Of a stretch of 64,000 nucleotides of DNA, positions 52,786-62,355 are shown one piece after another. The notes beneath the pieces were generated by a model. It was not told where the DNA came from and did no database searches. It worked only from the letters and a program-made list of their open reading frames with translations. Source of the stretch: Corynebacterium hindlerae (GTDB lineage: Bacteria > Actinomycetota > Actinomycetes > Mycobacteriales > Mycobacteriaceae). A program made the translations under genes and the position numbers. Each line of letters opens with the position of its first letter. The first letter of the stretch is position 1. The stretch lies in assembly GCF_014117265.1 (NCBI RefSeq), contig NZ_CP059833.1:1953069-2017068 (forward strand), given 5' to 3'.

Positions 52786-54132
52786 GTGATCTCTTCACAT
52801 CCACGCCGCGGTTTTAGCCCAGCCCAGCTGGTATCCGTGAGTTTTTTAGTGCTGATCTTGCTCGGAACAGCGTTGTTACTGCTCCCCATTTCTAGGAGCG
52901 GCCCGCAGAGCCCCGAACCGGTAACTGCGCTGTTCACTGCGACGTCTGCGGTGTGCCTGACCGGTTTGACCGTGGTCGATACCGCTACGTACTGGTCGCA
53001 TTTTGGGCAAGCTGTCATCCTCATCCTCATTCAGATAGGTGGCCTGGGCATCATGACCTTGGCCACGGTCGCCAGCTATTTGCTGGCTGGTCGCCTGGGG
53101 GTGAAGGGCAGGCTGAATGCCACCGCGGAGATGCGGGGCCGGGAATTGGGTGAGGTGAAAGCCATCATCCTTGGCACCCTGGGGTTTTCCTTCTTTATGG
53201 AATTAATCGTGGCTACGATTTTGGTGCTGCGATTCCATGAGCACTATGACCTAGGAGTTGGGGCCAGCGTATGGGAGGGCGTCTTCCACGCGGTGTCGGC
53301 TTTTAATAATGCCGGCTTTGGGCTGGCAAGTACCAACCTGGTGCCTTATGTGGGCGACTCCCTGATTATTTTGCCTATCGCCTGTGGCGTCATCATCGGC
53401 GGTTTGGGGTTCCCGGTGCTGCTCGAGATTCGACAGCGGGTCCACCATCCGAACAGACTGCCCGTGTCGTTGACCTTGCGTTTTACCCTGTGGGGGACGG
53501 CGGTGCTGCTGGTGGTCGGTGCCCTGGGCACGGCAGTTTTTGAATGGAATGGGGCGCTTGCTCACTTAAGTACTTGGAATGCGGTGCAGGCTGCGTTTTT
53601 CCATAGCGTCTCCACCCGGACCGCGGGTTTCAATGCTTTTGATCTGTCGCACTTGCATGATTCCACGTTGCTTATGACTGACTTGTTGATGGTTATCGGT
53701 GGCGGTTCTGGCGGAACTGCTGGTGGCGTGAAGGTGACCACGACGGCAGTGCTGGTGGCAGTGTTGGTCGCCGAGATTCGTGGCGATGAGCAGGTGTTTG
53801 TCTCTGGGCGTCGGGTGCCTAACCGCATTGTCCGTCAGGCGATGGCTGTGTTCATGATGGCTACCTTGGTGCTGCTGGTGTCCATCTTGACGCTGCAGGT
53901 GTTGATGCCACAGTTCAGTTCGCACCAGATCGTCTTCGAAACAATCAGTGCGTTTGCTACGGTGGGGCTGACGACGGGCATTACTCCTGACCTGCCGGAG
54001 TTTGCCCAGTTGTGGTTGGTGGTGCTGATGTACGCCGGCCGAGTTGGGCCGATTACCGTCGTTGCGGCGCTTGCTGCGCGGCAAAGCAAGCGGTTGTACC
54101 GCTACCCAGTAGAAAGGCCGTTCATTGGTTAA
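52786..54132 (+). CDS. Potassium uptake membrane subunit, TrkH/KtrB family
   Basis: K+-translocating membrane protein with four pore-loop repeats: FTATSAVCLTGLTVVD, FHAVSAFNNAGFGL, FHSVSTRTAGFNAFDLS and FETISAFATVGLTTG. These carry the selectivity glycines. The 448 residues have about ten membrane helices. The GTG at 52786 lies seven bases after TACAGT and has no Shine-Dalgarno (leaderless); a GTG eight codons earlier is possible. The next gene, overlapping by eight bases, encodes the regulatory subunit. Confidence 0.92.
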   Translation: MISSHPRRGFSPAQLVSVSFLVLILLGTALLLLPISRSGPQSPEPVTALFTATSAVCLTGLTVVDTATYWSHFGQAVILILIQIGGLGIMTLATVASYLLAGRLGVKGRLNATAEMRGRELGEVKAIILGTLGFSFFMELIVATILVLRFHEHYDLGVGASVWEGVFHAVSAFNNAGFGLASTNLVPYVGDSLIILPIACGVIIGGLGFPVLLEIRQRVHHPNRLPVSLTLRFTLWGTAVLLVVGALGTAVFEWNGALAHLSTWNAVQAAFFHSVSTRTAGFNAFDLSHLHDSTLLMTDLLMVIGGGSGGTAGGVKVTTTAVLVAVLVAEIRGDEQVFVSGRRVPNRIVRQAMAVFMMATLVLLVSILTLQVLMPQFSSHQIVFETISAFATVGLTTGITPDLPEFAQLWLVVLMYAGRVGPITVVAALAARQSKRLYRYPVERPFIG

Positions 54133-54784
54133 GTTGTTTCCCTCTCACAAGACCCCGCCTGTGATCATCATTGGCCTTGGACGCTTTGGTCTGGCTCTCG
54201 GCGAAGAGCTGGTCAACGCTGGTGTGGAGGTGCTTGGTATTGACCGGGACGAGGCTACGGTGACCAAGGCTTCCTCCCTAATCACTCATGCTGTGATTTC
54301 AGAGACGACGTCTGCGGAAGCGCTACGGCAGCTGGGTGTGGACGATGCGGAGCGCGTGGTCATCGGCATCGGCTCGGACATGGGTGCTTCCTTGTTGACG
54401 GCGTCCGCGGTGATGGATTTGGGCGTGAAAAACGTGTGGGCCAAGGCCGACAATGACCAGCATGCCAAGATTCTGACCCAAATTGGTGTGCACCACGTGG
54501 TGCGACCGGAACGAGACACCGGCCGCCGGGTGGCGCACCTGATCGCGGGGCATCTGCAGGATTATGTGGAGTTTGAGTCCGATTTTGCGCTGGCTAAACT
54601 GGCGCCGCCAATTTCCCTGCACGGTAAAACTGTCAAGGACTTTCCACAGGGGATTACGGTGGTGGCGATTAGGCCTGCAGGGGGCCGCTTTTCGACGCCA
54701 CAACCCGACTATCGTATTCAGTCCGGAGACTTGGTGATTGTTGCGGGCACCGCTCAGGCCTTGGATGAGTTTTCTGAGAGGTAG
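54125..54784 (+). CDS. Potassium uptake regulatory subunit, TrkA/KtrA (RCK) family
   Basis: Cytoplasmic gating ring that binds nucleotides: the RCK-N domain begins VIIIGLGRFGLALGEELV with an acidic residue at the end of strand 2 (GIDRDE), and the RCK-C domain is about residues 135-219. RCK-C domains of such proteins often bind c-di-AMP, and disA is in the window, but no ligand can be read here. Length 219. TTG start at 54125 with AAAGG seven bases upstream; overlaps the channel gene. Confidence 0.92.
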   Translation: MVKLFPSHKTPPVIIIGLGRFGLALGEELVNAGVEVLGIDRDEATVTKASSLITHAVISETTSAEALRQLGVDDAERVVIGIGSDMGASLLTASAVMDLGVKNVWAKADNDQHAKILTQIGVHHVVRPERDTGRRVAHLIAGHLQDYVEFESDFALAKLAPPISLHGKTVKDFPQGITVVAIRPAGGRFSTPQPDYRIQSGDLVIVAGTAQALDEFSER

Positions 54785-54807
54785 TTCAGACGTGGAATAA
54801 TGGGGAC

Positions 54808-56238
54808 GTGGCTGAAAAGAAGAAGATTTCCAACGTCCTGTCCAATCGGTATGCGTCCGCTGACCTTTCTAATTTGTGGAGCGCTGAAACGAAGATCGTG
54901 ATGGAGCGCGAGCTTTGGATCGCGGTCATGAAGGCACAGAAAGACCTCGGTGTGGATATTCCCGCCGAGGCCATTGCTGCCTATGAGGCGGTAAAAGATC
55001 AGGTGGATGTGGCATCCATCGCTGAGCGCGAGAAGATCACGCGCCACGATGTGAAGGCACGCATTGAAGAGTTCAATGACCTGGCTGGTTTCGAGCACAT
55101 TCACAAGGGCATGACCAGCCGCGATCTTACGGAAAATGTGGAGCAGCTCCAGATTCACCGCTCCCTGGAGATCATTCTTGGCAAGGCCGTGGCTGTGCTT
55201 GCTCGTATCGGTGAGCGTGCCGCCATGTACCAGTCTCTGGTGATGGCCGGCCGCTCTCATAACGTAGCAGCGCAGGCAACAACGCTGGGTAAGCGCTTCG
55301 CTTCCGCAGCCGACGAGCTGCTCATCGCCATTGAGCGCACCGAGTCCCTGATTGACCGCTACCCATTGCGCGGCATCAAGGGCCCAATGGGCACCGCACA
55401 GGACATGCTCGACCTCATGGGTGGCAACGAAACCAAGCTTGCCTCCTTGGAGACCCGCATTGCGGATCACCTTGGCTTCCACCGCGTGTTCGACTCCGTG
55501 GGGCAGGTGTACCCACGTTCCCTCGACTTCGATGCGGTGTCCGCTCTGGTGCAGCTCGGCGCAGGCCCATCCTCCCTGGCCCACACCATCCGCCTGATGG
55601 CAGGCAACGAGACTGTCACGGAAGGCTTCAAGGAAGGCCAGGTTGGCTCTTCTGCAATGCCACACAAGATGAACGCACGCTCCTGTGAACGCGTGGGCGG
55701 CATGCAGGTTATTCTGCGCGGCTACCTCACCATGGTGGCGGACCTGTCGGGCCAGCAGTGGAACGAAGGCGACGTGTTCTGCTCGGTGGTGCGCCGTGTC
55801 GCGCTGCCGGACGCGTTCTTCGCCCTTGATGGCATGTTCGAAACCTTCCTCACCGTTCTGGATGAATTCGGTGCGTTCCCGGCGATGATCGACCGAGAGC
55901 TGGAACGCTACTTGCCGTTCCTGGCCACCACTCGCATCCTCATGGCGGCGGTGCGCTCTGGCATGGGACGTGAAACTGCTCACGAAGTGATTAAGGAAAA
56001 CGCTGTTGCCGTGGCGCTGAACATGCGCGAGAACGGTGGCTCCCAGGACCTCATCGAGCGCCTTGCCGCCGACGAGCGCATGACCTTGTCCGCGGAAGAC
56101 CTGCAGGCAGCGCTGGCTGATCGCCATGCCTTCATCGGTGCGGCGGAAACTCAGGTGAGCCGTGTCCTGGCCCGCGTGAACGACGTGGTGTCCCGCTACC
56201 CAGAGGCTGCGAAGTACCAGCCGGGGGAGATCCTGTAA
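54808..56238 (+). CDS. purB: Adenylosuccinate lyase
   Basis: Splits succinyl-AICAR and adenylosuccinate, releasing fumarate, in purine synthesis. The fumarase/aspartase superfamily signature is [10 protein letters not shown] near residue 275, and TSRDLTEN and RSHNVAAQ(AT)TLGKRFA mark the other active-site helices. Length 476, matching the long actinobacterial form. GTG start close to a TAAT-rich -10 and no Shine-Dalgarno. Confidence 0.97.
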   Translation: MAEKKKISNVLSNRYASADLSNLWSAETKIVMERELWIAVMKAQKDLGVDIPAEAIAAYEAVKDQVDVASIAEREKITRHDVKARIEEFNDLAGFEHIHKGMTSRDLTENVEQLQIHRSLEIILGKAVAVLARIGERAAMYQSLVMAGRSHNVAAQATTLGKRFASAADELLIAIERTESLIDRYPLRGIKGPMGTAQDMLDLMGGNETKLASLETRIADHLGFHRVFDSVGQVYPRSLDFDAVSALVQLGAGPSSLAHTIRLMAGNETVTEGFKEGQVGSSAMPHKMNARSCERVGGMQVILRGYLTMVADLSGQQWNEGDVFCSVVRRVALPDAFFALDGMFETFLTVLDEFGAFPAMIDRELERYLPFLATTRILMAAVRSGMGRETAHEVIKENAVAVALNMRENGGSQDLIERLAADERMTLSAEDLQAALADRHAFIGAAETQVSRVLARVNDVVSRYPEAAKYQPGEIL

Positions 56239-56246
56239 AAATTTTG

Positions 56247-56288
56247 CTGCCCTTGCCGACGCTCGACATGGCATTTCGGCAAGGGCAG
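56247..56288 (+). terminator. purB terminator overlapping the purC promoter region
   Basis: CTGCCCTTGCCGA (56247-56259) pairs perfectly with TCGGCAAGGGCAG (56276-56288) around a 16-base loop. No T tract follows; instead the purC -10 TACACT starts four bases later. It may end purB transcription weakly or act as an operator. Confidence 0.6.
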
Positions 56289-56305
56289 GGCTACACTACC
56301 CTGTT

Positions 56306-57199
56306 ATGCGTCCTGAACTTTCTTCGTACAATCACCTGTCCGCAGGTAAAGTACGCGAAATCTACGAGATCGATGATGAGACCCTTCTGATGGTGGTCTC
56401 CGACCGAATTTCGGCATACGACTACATCCTTGACACCGAAATCCCGGACAAGGGTCGTGTGCTCACCGCAATGTCGGTCCACTTCTTTGAAAACATTGAT
56501 TTCCCTAACCAACTGGCCGGCCCCATCGATGATCCACGGATCCCTGAGGAGGTCCTCGGCCGAGCACTGGTGTGCAAGAAGCTGGAAATGCTGCCATTCG
56601 AATGCGTGGCACGCGGTTACCTCACCGGTTCCGGCCTCGCCGAATACAAGGAGAACGGCACCGTCTGCGGTATCGAACTGCCAGAAGGCCTGCGCGAATC
56701 CTCCAAACTCCCGGAGCCAATCTTCACCCCTGCCACGAAGGCAGACCTCGGTGACCATGATGAAAACGTAAGTTTTGAACAGGTCGTCGAAAAGCTCGGG
56801 CAGGCGCGCGCTGAAGAGCTTCGCGACGCCACCTTGAAGATCTACACCCAGGCCGCAGAAATGGCGCTGGAGAAGGGCATCATCCTCGCCGATACCAAAT
56901 TCGAGTTCGGCCTTGACTCCGACGGCAACCTTGTCCTCGCCGACGAAGTCCTCACCCCCGATTCCTCCCGCTACTGGCCAGCCGACGACTACGTCGAGGG
57001 GCGAGTCCAACCATCCTTCGACAAGCAGTACGTCCGCAACTGGCTCACCGGACCGAAGTCCGGTTGGAACAAGGCTTCCCAGACCCCGCCACCACCACTC
57101 CCAGGCTCCGTTGTGGAAGCAACCCGCGAACGCTACATCGAAGCCTACGAGCGCATCTCGGGCAAGAAATTCTCCGAATGGATCGGCTGCTGCGTGTAG
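56306..57199 (+). CDS. purC: Phosphoribosylaminoimidazole-succinocarboxamide synthase
   Basis: Adds aspartate to CAIR in purine synthesis (SAICAR synthetase). The start [31 protein letters not shown] and [29 protein letters not shown] are family signatures. Length 297, typical of the long form. TACACT (56292-56297) lies eight bases before the ATG with no Shine-Dalgarno, so the transcript is probably leaderless. Confidence 0.97.
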   Translation: MRPELSSYNHLSAGKVREIYEIDDETLLMVVSDRISAYDYILDTEIPDKGRVLTAMSVHFFENIDFPNQLAGPIDDPRIPEEVLGRALVCKKLEMLPFECVARGYLTGSGLAEYKENGTVCGIELPEGLRESSKLPEPIFTPATKADLGDHDENVSFEQVVEKLGQARAEELRDATLKIYTQAAEMALEKGIILADTKFEFGLDSDGNLVLADEVLTPDSSRYWPADDYVEGRVQPSFDKQYVRNWLTGPKSGWNKASQTPPPPLPGSVVEATRERYIEAYERISGKKFSEWIGCCV

Positions 57200-57215
57200 C
57201 CCGTTAAACAGTCAA

Positions 57216-57250
57216 CCCCCAATGCTGTGTGCGTTGGGGGTTTGGTGTTT
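57216..57250 (+). terminator. purC terminator
   Basis: CCCCCAATGC (57216-57225) pairs with GCGTTGGGGG (57231-57240), one G-U pair, followed by TTTGGTGTTT. Confidence 0.85.
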
Positions 57251-57640
57251 AGCAACTAGCGTTCCCGGTTTTCGTATACAGGAGCGCCACTGGGAATGGC
57301 TGAGCCTTCTACCAACAGTTCCGAGAGCGTCCAAAGGTTTATGCGTGGCGGCATTCTCCGTTTTGTGGGGTACACGCTTTGGCCCCGACTTTACGCCCCC
57401 GACTTTACGCCCCCGACAATGCCCCAAAAACGCCCCGTTGAGCCCGAACTTCGGGCGGGTAATGTCGGGGAGAACGCATTTCCCGTATCTGCTGTGGCCA
57501 GTGGGAGTAGGAGGGTCAATGTGGATCTTGTTTTTTGGCACGCACAGGATAGATGAATCTTTTCTGCTGATTTTCGGAAACCGGAATTGCAACTAAGGGT
57601 GTCTCGGGACCGCTGTGAAGCACGCATCCCTCGTATCCGG
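57251..57640. other. Gene-free stretch between purC and ptrB
   Basis: About 390 bases without a credible gene. It has a short tandem repeat (CCCCGACTTTACG units near 57382-57418), C-rich and G-rich tracts, and loosely complementary ends (TTCCCGGTTTTCG near 57262, CGGAAACCGGAAT near 57577). It may be a decayed non-coding element; the open frames here look like shadows. Confidence 0.4.
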
Positions 57641-57655
57641 GTAGTGTGGTAGCTC

Positions 57656-59752
57656 ATGTACCCTAAAGCAGCTAAGCGCCCTATTACTCGCAGCCATCAC
57701 GGCATTGATTTTGTCGACAATTATGAGTGGTTGCGCGATAAGGAATCGGCCGACACCAAGGCATATCTGGAAGCGGAAAACGCATATACTGCGGCTCAGA
57801 CTGAACATCTGAAGACGCTGGAAGAAAACCTTTACCAGGAGCTTAAGGGCCGCATTAAGGAAACCGATATGTCGGTTCCGGTGCGTCAGGGGAAATTCTG
57901 GTACTACTCCCGTACGGAGGAGGGGAAGAGCTACGGGCGTGCCTGCCGCCTGCCGGTGACAGAGGGGCAGGATGCGTGGCTTCCGCCGACGATCACGGAA
58001 GAACCTGAGCCTAATGAGCAGGTACTGCTGGATATGAATGAGCTGGCGGAAGGCCACGAGTTCTTTGCTGTGGGGGCGTCCAGTGTCACGGTGTCCGGCA
58101 ATTTCCTGGCGTTTTCCACCGACACTAAGGGCGACGAGCGTTTCACCTTAAGGATCAAGGATCTGCGTACCGGTGAGCTACTCGATGACGTCATTGAAGA
58201 TATTGCCTACGGCGCAACCTGGGCAGGGGATGATTATCTCTTCTACCAGCGAGTGGACGAGTCCTGGCGTCCGGATTCGGTGTGGCGCCACAAGGTCGGA
58301 ACCCCGACCGAGCAGGATGTTCGCGTATTCCACGAGCCGGATGAGCGGTTCTGGGTAGGCGTCGCTTCCACACGGTCGGAAAAGTACTTGCTTCTGGAGG
58401 CCGGGTCGAAGATGACCTCGGAGATGTGGGCGCTGGAGCTGGATAACCCGACCGGTGAGTTTCGTTGTCTGCTGCCGCGTCAGGAAGGCATCGAGTACGG
58501 GGTTGACCATGCGGTGGTCAATGGTGAGGACCGTTGGTTGGTCATTCACAACGCGACGGGCCCCAACTTCGAGATCGGTGAGTGCCCGGTGGGCTCTTTC
58601 CAGATTGAGGAACTGAATGTCCTGGTGCCACACCGTAGCGATGTCCGCCTGGAAGCCATTGACCCGTTTGCCGGCCACCTGGTGTTGGGCTACCGACGGG
58701 AGGCCATCGGCCGGATTGCGCTGATGAAGCTGGACCCTGGCTACACCAGTTTTGTGGAAATGAGCTTCGATGAGGAGCTCTATTCCGCCGGTTCCGGTGG
58801 CAATCCGGAGTGGGATACCCCGGTCTTTCGGTATACCTATGGCAGTTTTACGCAGCCAGCGAGCGTGAACCTGTTGGACGTCGAGAAGCAAACGCGCACT
58901 CTGCTGAAGCAGCAGGAAGTCCTCGGTGGCTACAACCCGGAGGACTATGTCGCGACGCGCCGGTGGGTGACCGCGCGGGATGGTCAGAAAATCCCGGTGT
59001 CGCTGGTGCACCGCGCTGACCTGGACTTGAGCAAGCCGAACCCGATGATCCTCTACGGCTATGGCTCCTATGAGCATTCCATCGACCCGAGCTTTTCCAA
59101 TCTGTACATCTCCGTGTACGACCGCGGGATCGTCTTTGCCGTGGCGCACGTGCGTGGTGGCGGCGAGATGGGACGCCGCTGGTATGACGACGGCAAGATC
59201 CTCGCCAAGAAGAACACCTTCACCGACTTCATCGACGTCGCAGACGACCTCATCGCAGCAGGCTTGACGACGCCCGAGCTGCTCGGCGCCGAGGGCGGCT
59301 CCGCCGGAGGCCTGTTGATGGGCGCCGTGGCAAACATGGCCCCGGATCGATTCAAGGCCATCGCCGCGAAGGTGCCGTTTGTGGATCCATTGACCTCCAT
59401 CCTCATGCCGGAGCTGCCACTGACCGTGGTGGAGTGGGAAGAATGGGGCAACCCGCTGGAATCCAAGGAAGTGTACGAGTACATGGCGTCCTACTCGCCA
59501 TATGAGAACGTGGCGGCGCTGCAGTACCCGAATATCCTGGCGGTGACCTCCATCAATGACACTCGTGTGCTGTATGTGGAGCCTGCGAAATGGATCGCGA
59601 AGCTGCGGGACACCGCTGCTGGTGGCCAGTTCCTGCTCAAGACTGAAATGGCAGCAGGCCACGGCGGTGTCTCAGGCCGTTATGAGCGGTGGCGCCAGTC
59701 CGCCTTTGAGCTCGCGTGGCTGGTGAACCAGGTGTCCGGTCTCGAGGCCTAA
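57656..59752 (+). CDS. ptrB: Prolyl oligopeptidase-family serine peptidase (oligopeptidase B-like)
   Basis: Cytoplasmic peptidase that cuts short peptides, probably after Arg/Lys. The N-terminal part is a seven-bladed propeller cap (about 70-400), the C-terminal part an alpha/beta hydrolase with nucleophile Ser in EGGSAGGLLMG, acid Asp in SINDTRV and His in AAGHGG. PFVDPLTSILMPELPLT and VAHVRGGGEMGR are typical. Length 698. TAGTGT lies eight bases before the ATG, no Shine-Dalgarno. Oligopeptidase B is the best guess among S9 peptidases. Confidence 0.9.
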   Translation: MYPKAAKRPITRSHHGIDFVDNYEWLRDKESADTKAYLEAENAYTAAQTEHLKTLEENLYQELKGRIKETDMSVPVRQGKFWYYSRTEEGKSYGRACRLPVTEGQDAWLPPTITEEPEPNEQVLLDMNELAEGHEFFAVGASSVTVSGNFLAFSTDTKGDERFTLRIKDLRTGELLDDVIEDIAYGATWAGDDYLFYQRVDESWRPDSVWRHKVGTPTEQDVRVFHEPDERFWVGVASTRSEKYLLLEAGSKMTSEMWALELDNPTGEFRCLLPRQEGIEYGVDHAVVNGEDRWLVIHNATGPNFEIGECPVGSFQIEELNVLVPHRSDVRLEAIDPFAGHLVLGYRREAIGRIALMKLDPGYTSFVEMSFDEELYSAGSGGNPEWDTPVFRYTYGSFTQPASVNLLDVEKQTRTLLKQQEVLGGYNPEDYVATRRWVTARDGQKIPVSLVHRADLDLSKPNPMILYGYGSYEHSIDPSFSNLYISVYDRGIVFAVAHVRGGGEMGRRWYDDGKILAKKNTFTDFIDVADDLIAAGLTTPELLGAEGGSAGGLLMGAVANMAPDRFKAIAAKVPFVDPLTSILMPELPLTVVEWEEWGNPLESKEVYEYMASYSPYENVAALQYPNILAVTSINDTRVLYVEPAKWIAKLRDTAAGGQFLLKTEMAAGHGGVSGRYERWRQSAFELAWLVNQVSGLEA

Positions 59753-60130
59753 AGCGCAGGTGGACGGGGGTATTTTTACCCCTGCCGTTACTTATGTGGC
59801 GTGTTTCATAGTTTATGGCGCTGCGTCTTATTATCGGAACTTTTCGGGGGCTGCAAGTCTGTACGCTGCAGAAATGAAGATGTAGCTGATTTGTGATTTT
59901 TCCTCCCGCTTTCGGGGGCGTTTTCGTGGGGCTTAGTTGTGCATTGATTGAGTAGGCAGCGTGGCACTACAGTTCGCAGAAGGTTCGATGTGCCCCTCGA
60001 TACAGACCTGTGCGCTCCTCGTTGGTTTCACACCAAGTGGGAATTGGAGCTGTGCGTCGAGCAGCGAACTTTACGTTCACTCGGCCACCGCATACATGGT
60101 GGCCACTTCCTAGAAAGACCACAACCACTG
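59753..60130. other. Long intergenic/leader region upstream of dctA
   Basis: Nearly 380 bases without a convincing gene. Two hairpins occur: GGGGTA/TACCCC (59767-59782), and CTCCCG/CGGGGG (59903-59918) followed by CGTTTTCG, probably a ptrB terminator. An in-frame extension of dctA starting at 59948 is rejected because its N-terminus has no transporter features. Confidence 0.5.
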
Positions 60131-61585
60131 ATGTCTGACAAAGACAATATGGGCGAGTACCCGGCCGCCCAACGCCTCTCTGCATCCTCCGCCACCCCAC
60201 GCATTGCGGAGCCAAAGAAGCCTCGTAAGGACCGTACCCACTGGCTGTACATCATGGTGATCGTCGCGATCGTCGCAGGCGTCACCTTCGGCCTGGTCGA
60301 TCCGGCTCACGCGAAGGAATGGAAGGTCGTTGGCACGATGTTCGTGTCGCTGATCAAGATGATCATTCCTCCGGTGATTTTCTGCACCATCGTGTTGGGT
60401 ATTGGCTCGGTTCGCGCTGCAGCCACCGTCGGTAAGGCTGGCGGTATTGCGCTGGCGTACTTCATCACCATGTCCACCTTCGCTCTTGCGGTGGGTCTCA
60501 TGGTGGGCAACTACATTCAGCCTGGTTCCAACCTGCATATCGCAGCCGTTGAGCACCCGAAGTCCGCGCCGGATCCAAGTAAGGCAACGGGTACGGTTGG
60601 CTTTATCCAGTCGATCATTCCGGACACCATGTTCTCCGCGTTTACCTCTGGCTCCGTGCTGCAGGTGCTGTTCATTGCGCTGTTGTTCGGGTTCGCTGTT
60701 CAAGGTATGGGCAAGGCCGGTGAGCCGATTCTCGGTTTCGTCGCTCACCTGCAGAAGGTCGTCTTCAAGATCCTGAACATGATCCTGTGGCTCGCCCCGC
60801 TTGGTGCCTTCGGCGCCATGGCTGGTGTGGTGGGTGGCTCCGGTATGGCTGCCGTGAAGTCCCTGGCCGTGCTGATGCTCGCCTTCTACATCACCTGTTT
60901 CCTGTTCGTGTTTGTGGTTCTTGGCCTGGTGCTGTGGGTGTTCGGTGGTTTCAACATCTTCAAGCTGCTCAATTACCTGGGCCGCGAATTCCTGCTCATC
61001 GTGGCTACCTCATCCTCCGAGTCTGCGCTGCCAAACCTCATGCGCAAGATGGAGCACGCGGGCGTGGACAAGTCCACCGTCGGCATTGTTGTTCCGACCG
61101 GTTACTCCTTCAACCTGGACGGCACCGCTATTTACCTGACGATGTCCGCCATCTTCATCGCTGATGCCATGCACATGCCGATGTCGCTCAATGAGCAGAT
61201 TGGCCTGCTGATCTTCATGATGATCGCCTCCAAGGGCGCTGCTGGCGTCTCCGGTGCTGGCATCGCCACCCTGGCTGCCGGTCTGCAGTCTCACTCCCCA
61301 GCGCTGCTCAGCGGTGTGGACGTCATCATGGGCATCGATAAGTTCATGTCCGAAGCTCGTGCGCTGACCAACTTTGCCGGCAACTCCGTGGCAACCCTGC
61401 TGGTTGGTGTCTGGACCAAGTCCATTGACAAGGAACGCGTCAAGGACGTGCTTAACGGCAAGATTCCTTACGTTGCCTTGCCGGATGATACGCACGTTGA
61501 CCTTCGTAACCCAGAGGTCGAAAACGCCCCTAACATGACTTTGCAGCCGACGCCGCAGGTCGACCTGGACGCGTACCGGCACTAG
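60131..61585 (+). CDS. dctA: Dicarboxylate/cation symporter, DAACS family
   Basis: Takes up C4-dicarboxylates (succinate, fumarate, malate) or related anions with H+ or Na+. The eight-helix fold is visible from FVSLIKMIIPPVIFCTIVLGI, through ATSSSESALPNLMRKME (the serine-rich re-entrant loop), YSFNLDGTAIYLTMS (the NMDGT-like motif) and ASKGAAGVSGAGIATLAAGL, to DKFMSEARALTNFAGNSVATLLV. Length 484 with a 45-residue hydrophilic N-terminus. In C. glutamicum the syntenic gene is dctA; a glutamate substrate cannot be excluded. The start has a weak AGAAAG. Confidence 0.92.
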   Translation: MSDKDNMGEYPAAQRLSASSATPRIAEPKKPRKDRTHWLYIMVIVAIVAGVTFGLVDPAHAKEWKVVGTMFVSLIKMIIPPVIFCTIVLGIGSVRAAATVGKAGGIALAYFITMSTFALAVGLMVGNYIQPGSNLHIAAVEHPKSAPDPSKATGTVGFIQSIIPDTMFSAFTSGSVLQVLFIALLFGFAVQGMGKAGEPILGFVAHLQKVVFKILNMILWLAPLGAFGAMAGVVGGSGMAAVKSLAVLMLAFYITCFLFVFVVLGLVLWVFGGFNIFKLLNYLGREFLLIVATSSSESALPNLMRKMEHAGVDKSTVGIVVPTGYSFNLDGTAIYLTMSAIFIADAMHMPMSLNEQIGLLIFMMIASKGAAGVSGAGIATLAAGLQSHSPALLSGVDVIMGIDKFMSEARALTNFAGNSVATLLVGVWTKSIDKERVKDVLNGKIPYVALPDDTHVDLRNPEVENAPNMTLQPTPQVDLDAYRH

Positions 61586-61599
61586 TTGTTTCCCAACGC

Positions 61600-61627
61600 G
61601 CCCTCAGCCAGTAGGTTGAGGGCTTTT
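61600..61627 (+). terminator. dctA terminator
   Basis: GCCCTCA (61600-61606) pairs with TGAGGGC (61617-61623), with GCC/GGT continuing the stem, followed by TTTT. Confidence 0.85.
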
Positions 61628-61667
61628 CCTGTGGCGGGGTGGGCGAGGTCGTGCGATAATACCCCTC

Positions 61668-62345
61668 ATGCACGGCGCTCTGTTGGTTTCGATCTCAAGC
61701 ATCTTTGATGCCACTCGTGCCGATACCGAAAAACTCATCAGTCACCTGGACAGCAGGGGAGTGCCAGTGTCGCTGCTGGTCGCCCCGCACATCGACGGCA
61801 ATTGGCACCTAGCCAAGGACCCGGCCACCAAGCAGTGGCTCCTTGATCAGCAAAGCGCGGATCGCGCGATCATCCTCAATGGCTTCGATCAAGCGGTACA
61901 GGGGCGACGCGCGGAGTTCGCTAACCTGGAGTCCCACGAAGCACGGCTGCGGCTCAAGGGCGCTACCCGTCAGATGCAGAAGATCGGTTTTGATACTGAT
62001 CTGTTTGCCCCGCCTCGCTGGCGACTGTCTGCGGGGACTCTCCAGGTCCTCCCGGAATTCGGGTTCACGCTCGTTTCCTCCACGCGGGGAATTCACAATC
62101 TGGACAGCGGGGACTTCACCCAGACCCGAAACCTGTCCTTCGGTGAAGGCTACGGCGCGGCGAAGTGGTGGCGGCGAAACATCATCCGCGCGGTGGAGCG
62201 TGGGGCGGCGCAGGGCAGGACGGTCCGCTTGTCAATCTCGGCGCGCAATCTCTCGGATAAAAAGACGGCCCGGGATTTTCTGGAGGGCGTCGATAAGGCG
62301 CTGCGTCTCGGCCTCACCCCGCGCGACTACCGTGACTTCCGCTAG
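61668..62345 (+). CDS. DUF2334 polysaccharide deacetylase-like protein
   Basis: A 225-residue protein with the fold of DUF2334 carbohydrate-esterase-like proteins: MHGALLVSISSIFDATRADTEKLISHLDSRGVPVSLLVAP, then FAPPRWRLSAGTLQVLPEFGFTLVSSTRG. The usual His metal ligands of active deacetylases are partly missing (His in VAPHIDGNWHL is the only clear one), so catalytic activity is uncertain. GATAAT lies seven bases before the ATG (leaderless). The next gene begins ten bases later. Confidence 0.75.
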   Translation: MHGALLVSISSIFDATRADTEKLISHLDSRGVPVSLLVAPHIDGNWHLAKDPATKQWLLDQQSADRAIILNGFDQAVQGRRAEFANLESHEARLRLKGATRQMQKIGFDTDLFAPPRWRLSAGTLQVLPEFGFTLVSSTRGIHNLDSGDFTQTRNLSFGEGYGAAKWWRRNIIRAVERGAAQGRTVRLSISARNLSDKKTARDFLEGVDKALRLGLTPRDYRDFR

Positions 62346-62355
62346 CCTGGGCGGC

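Noticed and set aside
54754..56274. 506-codon - strand frame over purB
   Set aside because: Antisense to purB, with His-rich low-quality sequence typical of shadows.
58178..59662. 494-codon - strand frame over ptrB
   Set aside because: Antisense to a conserved peptidase; no features of its own.
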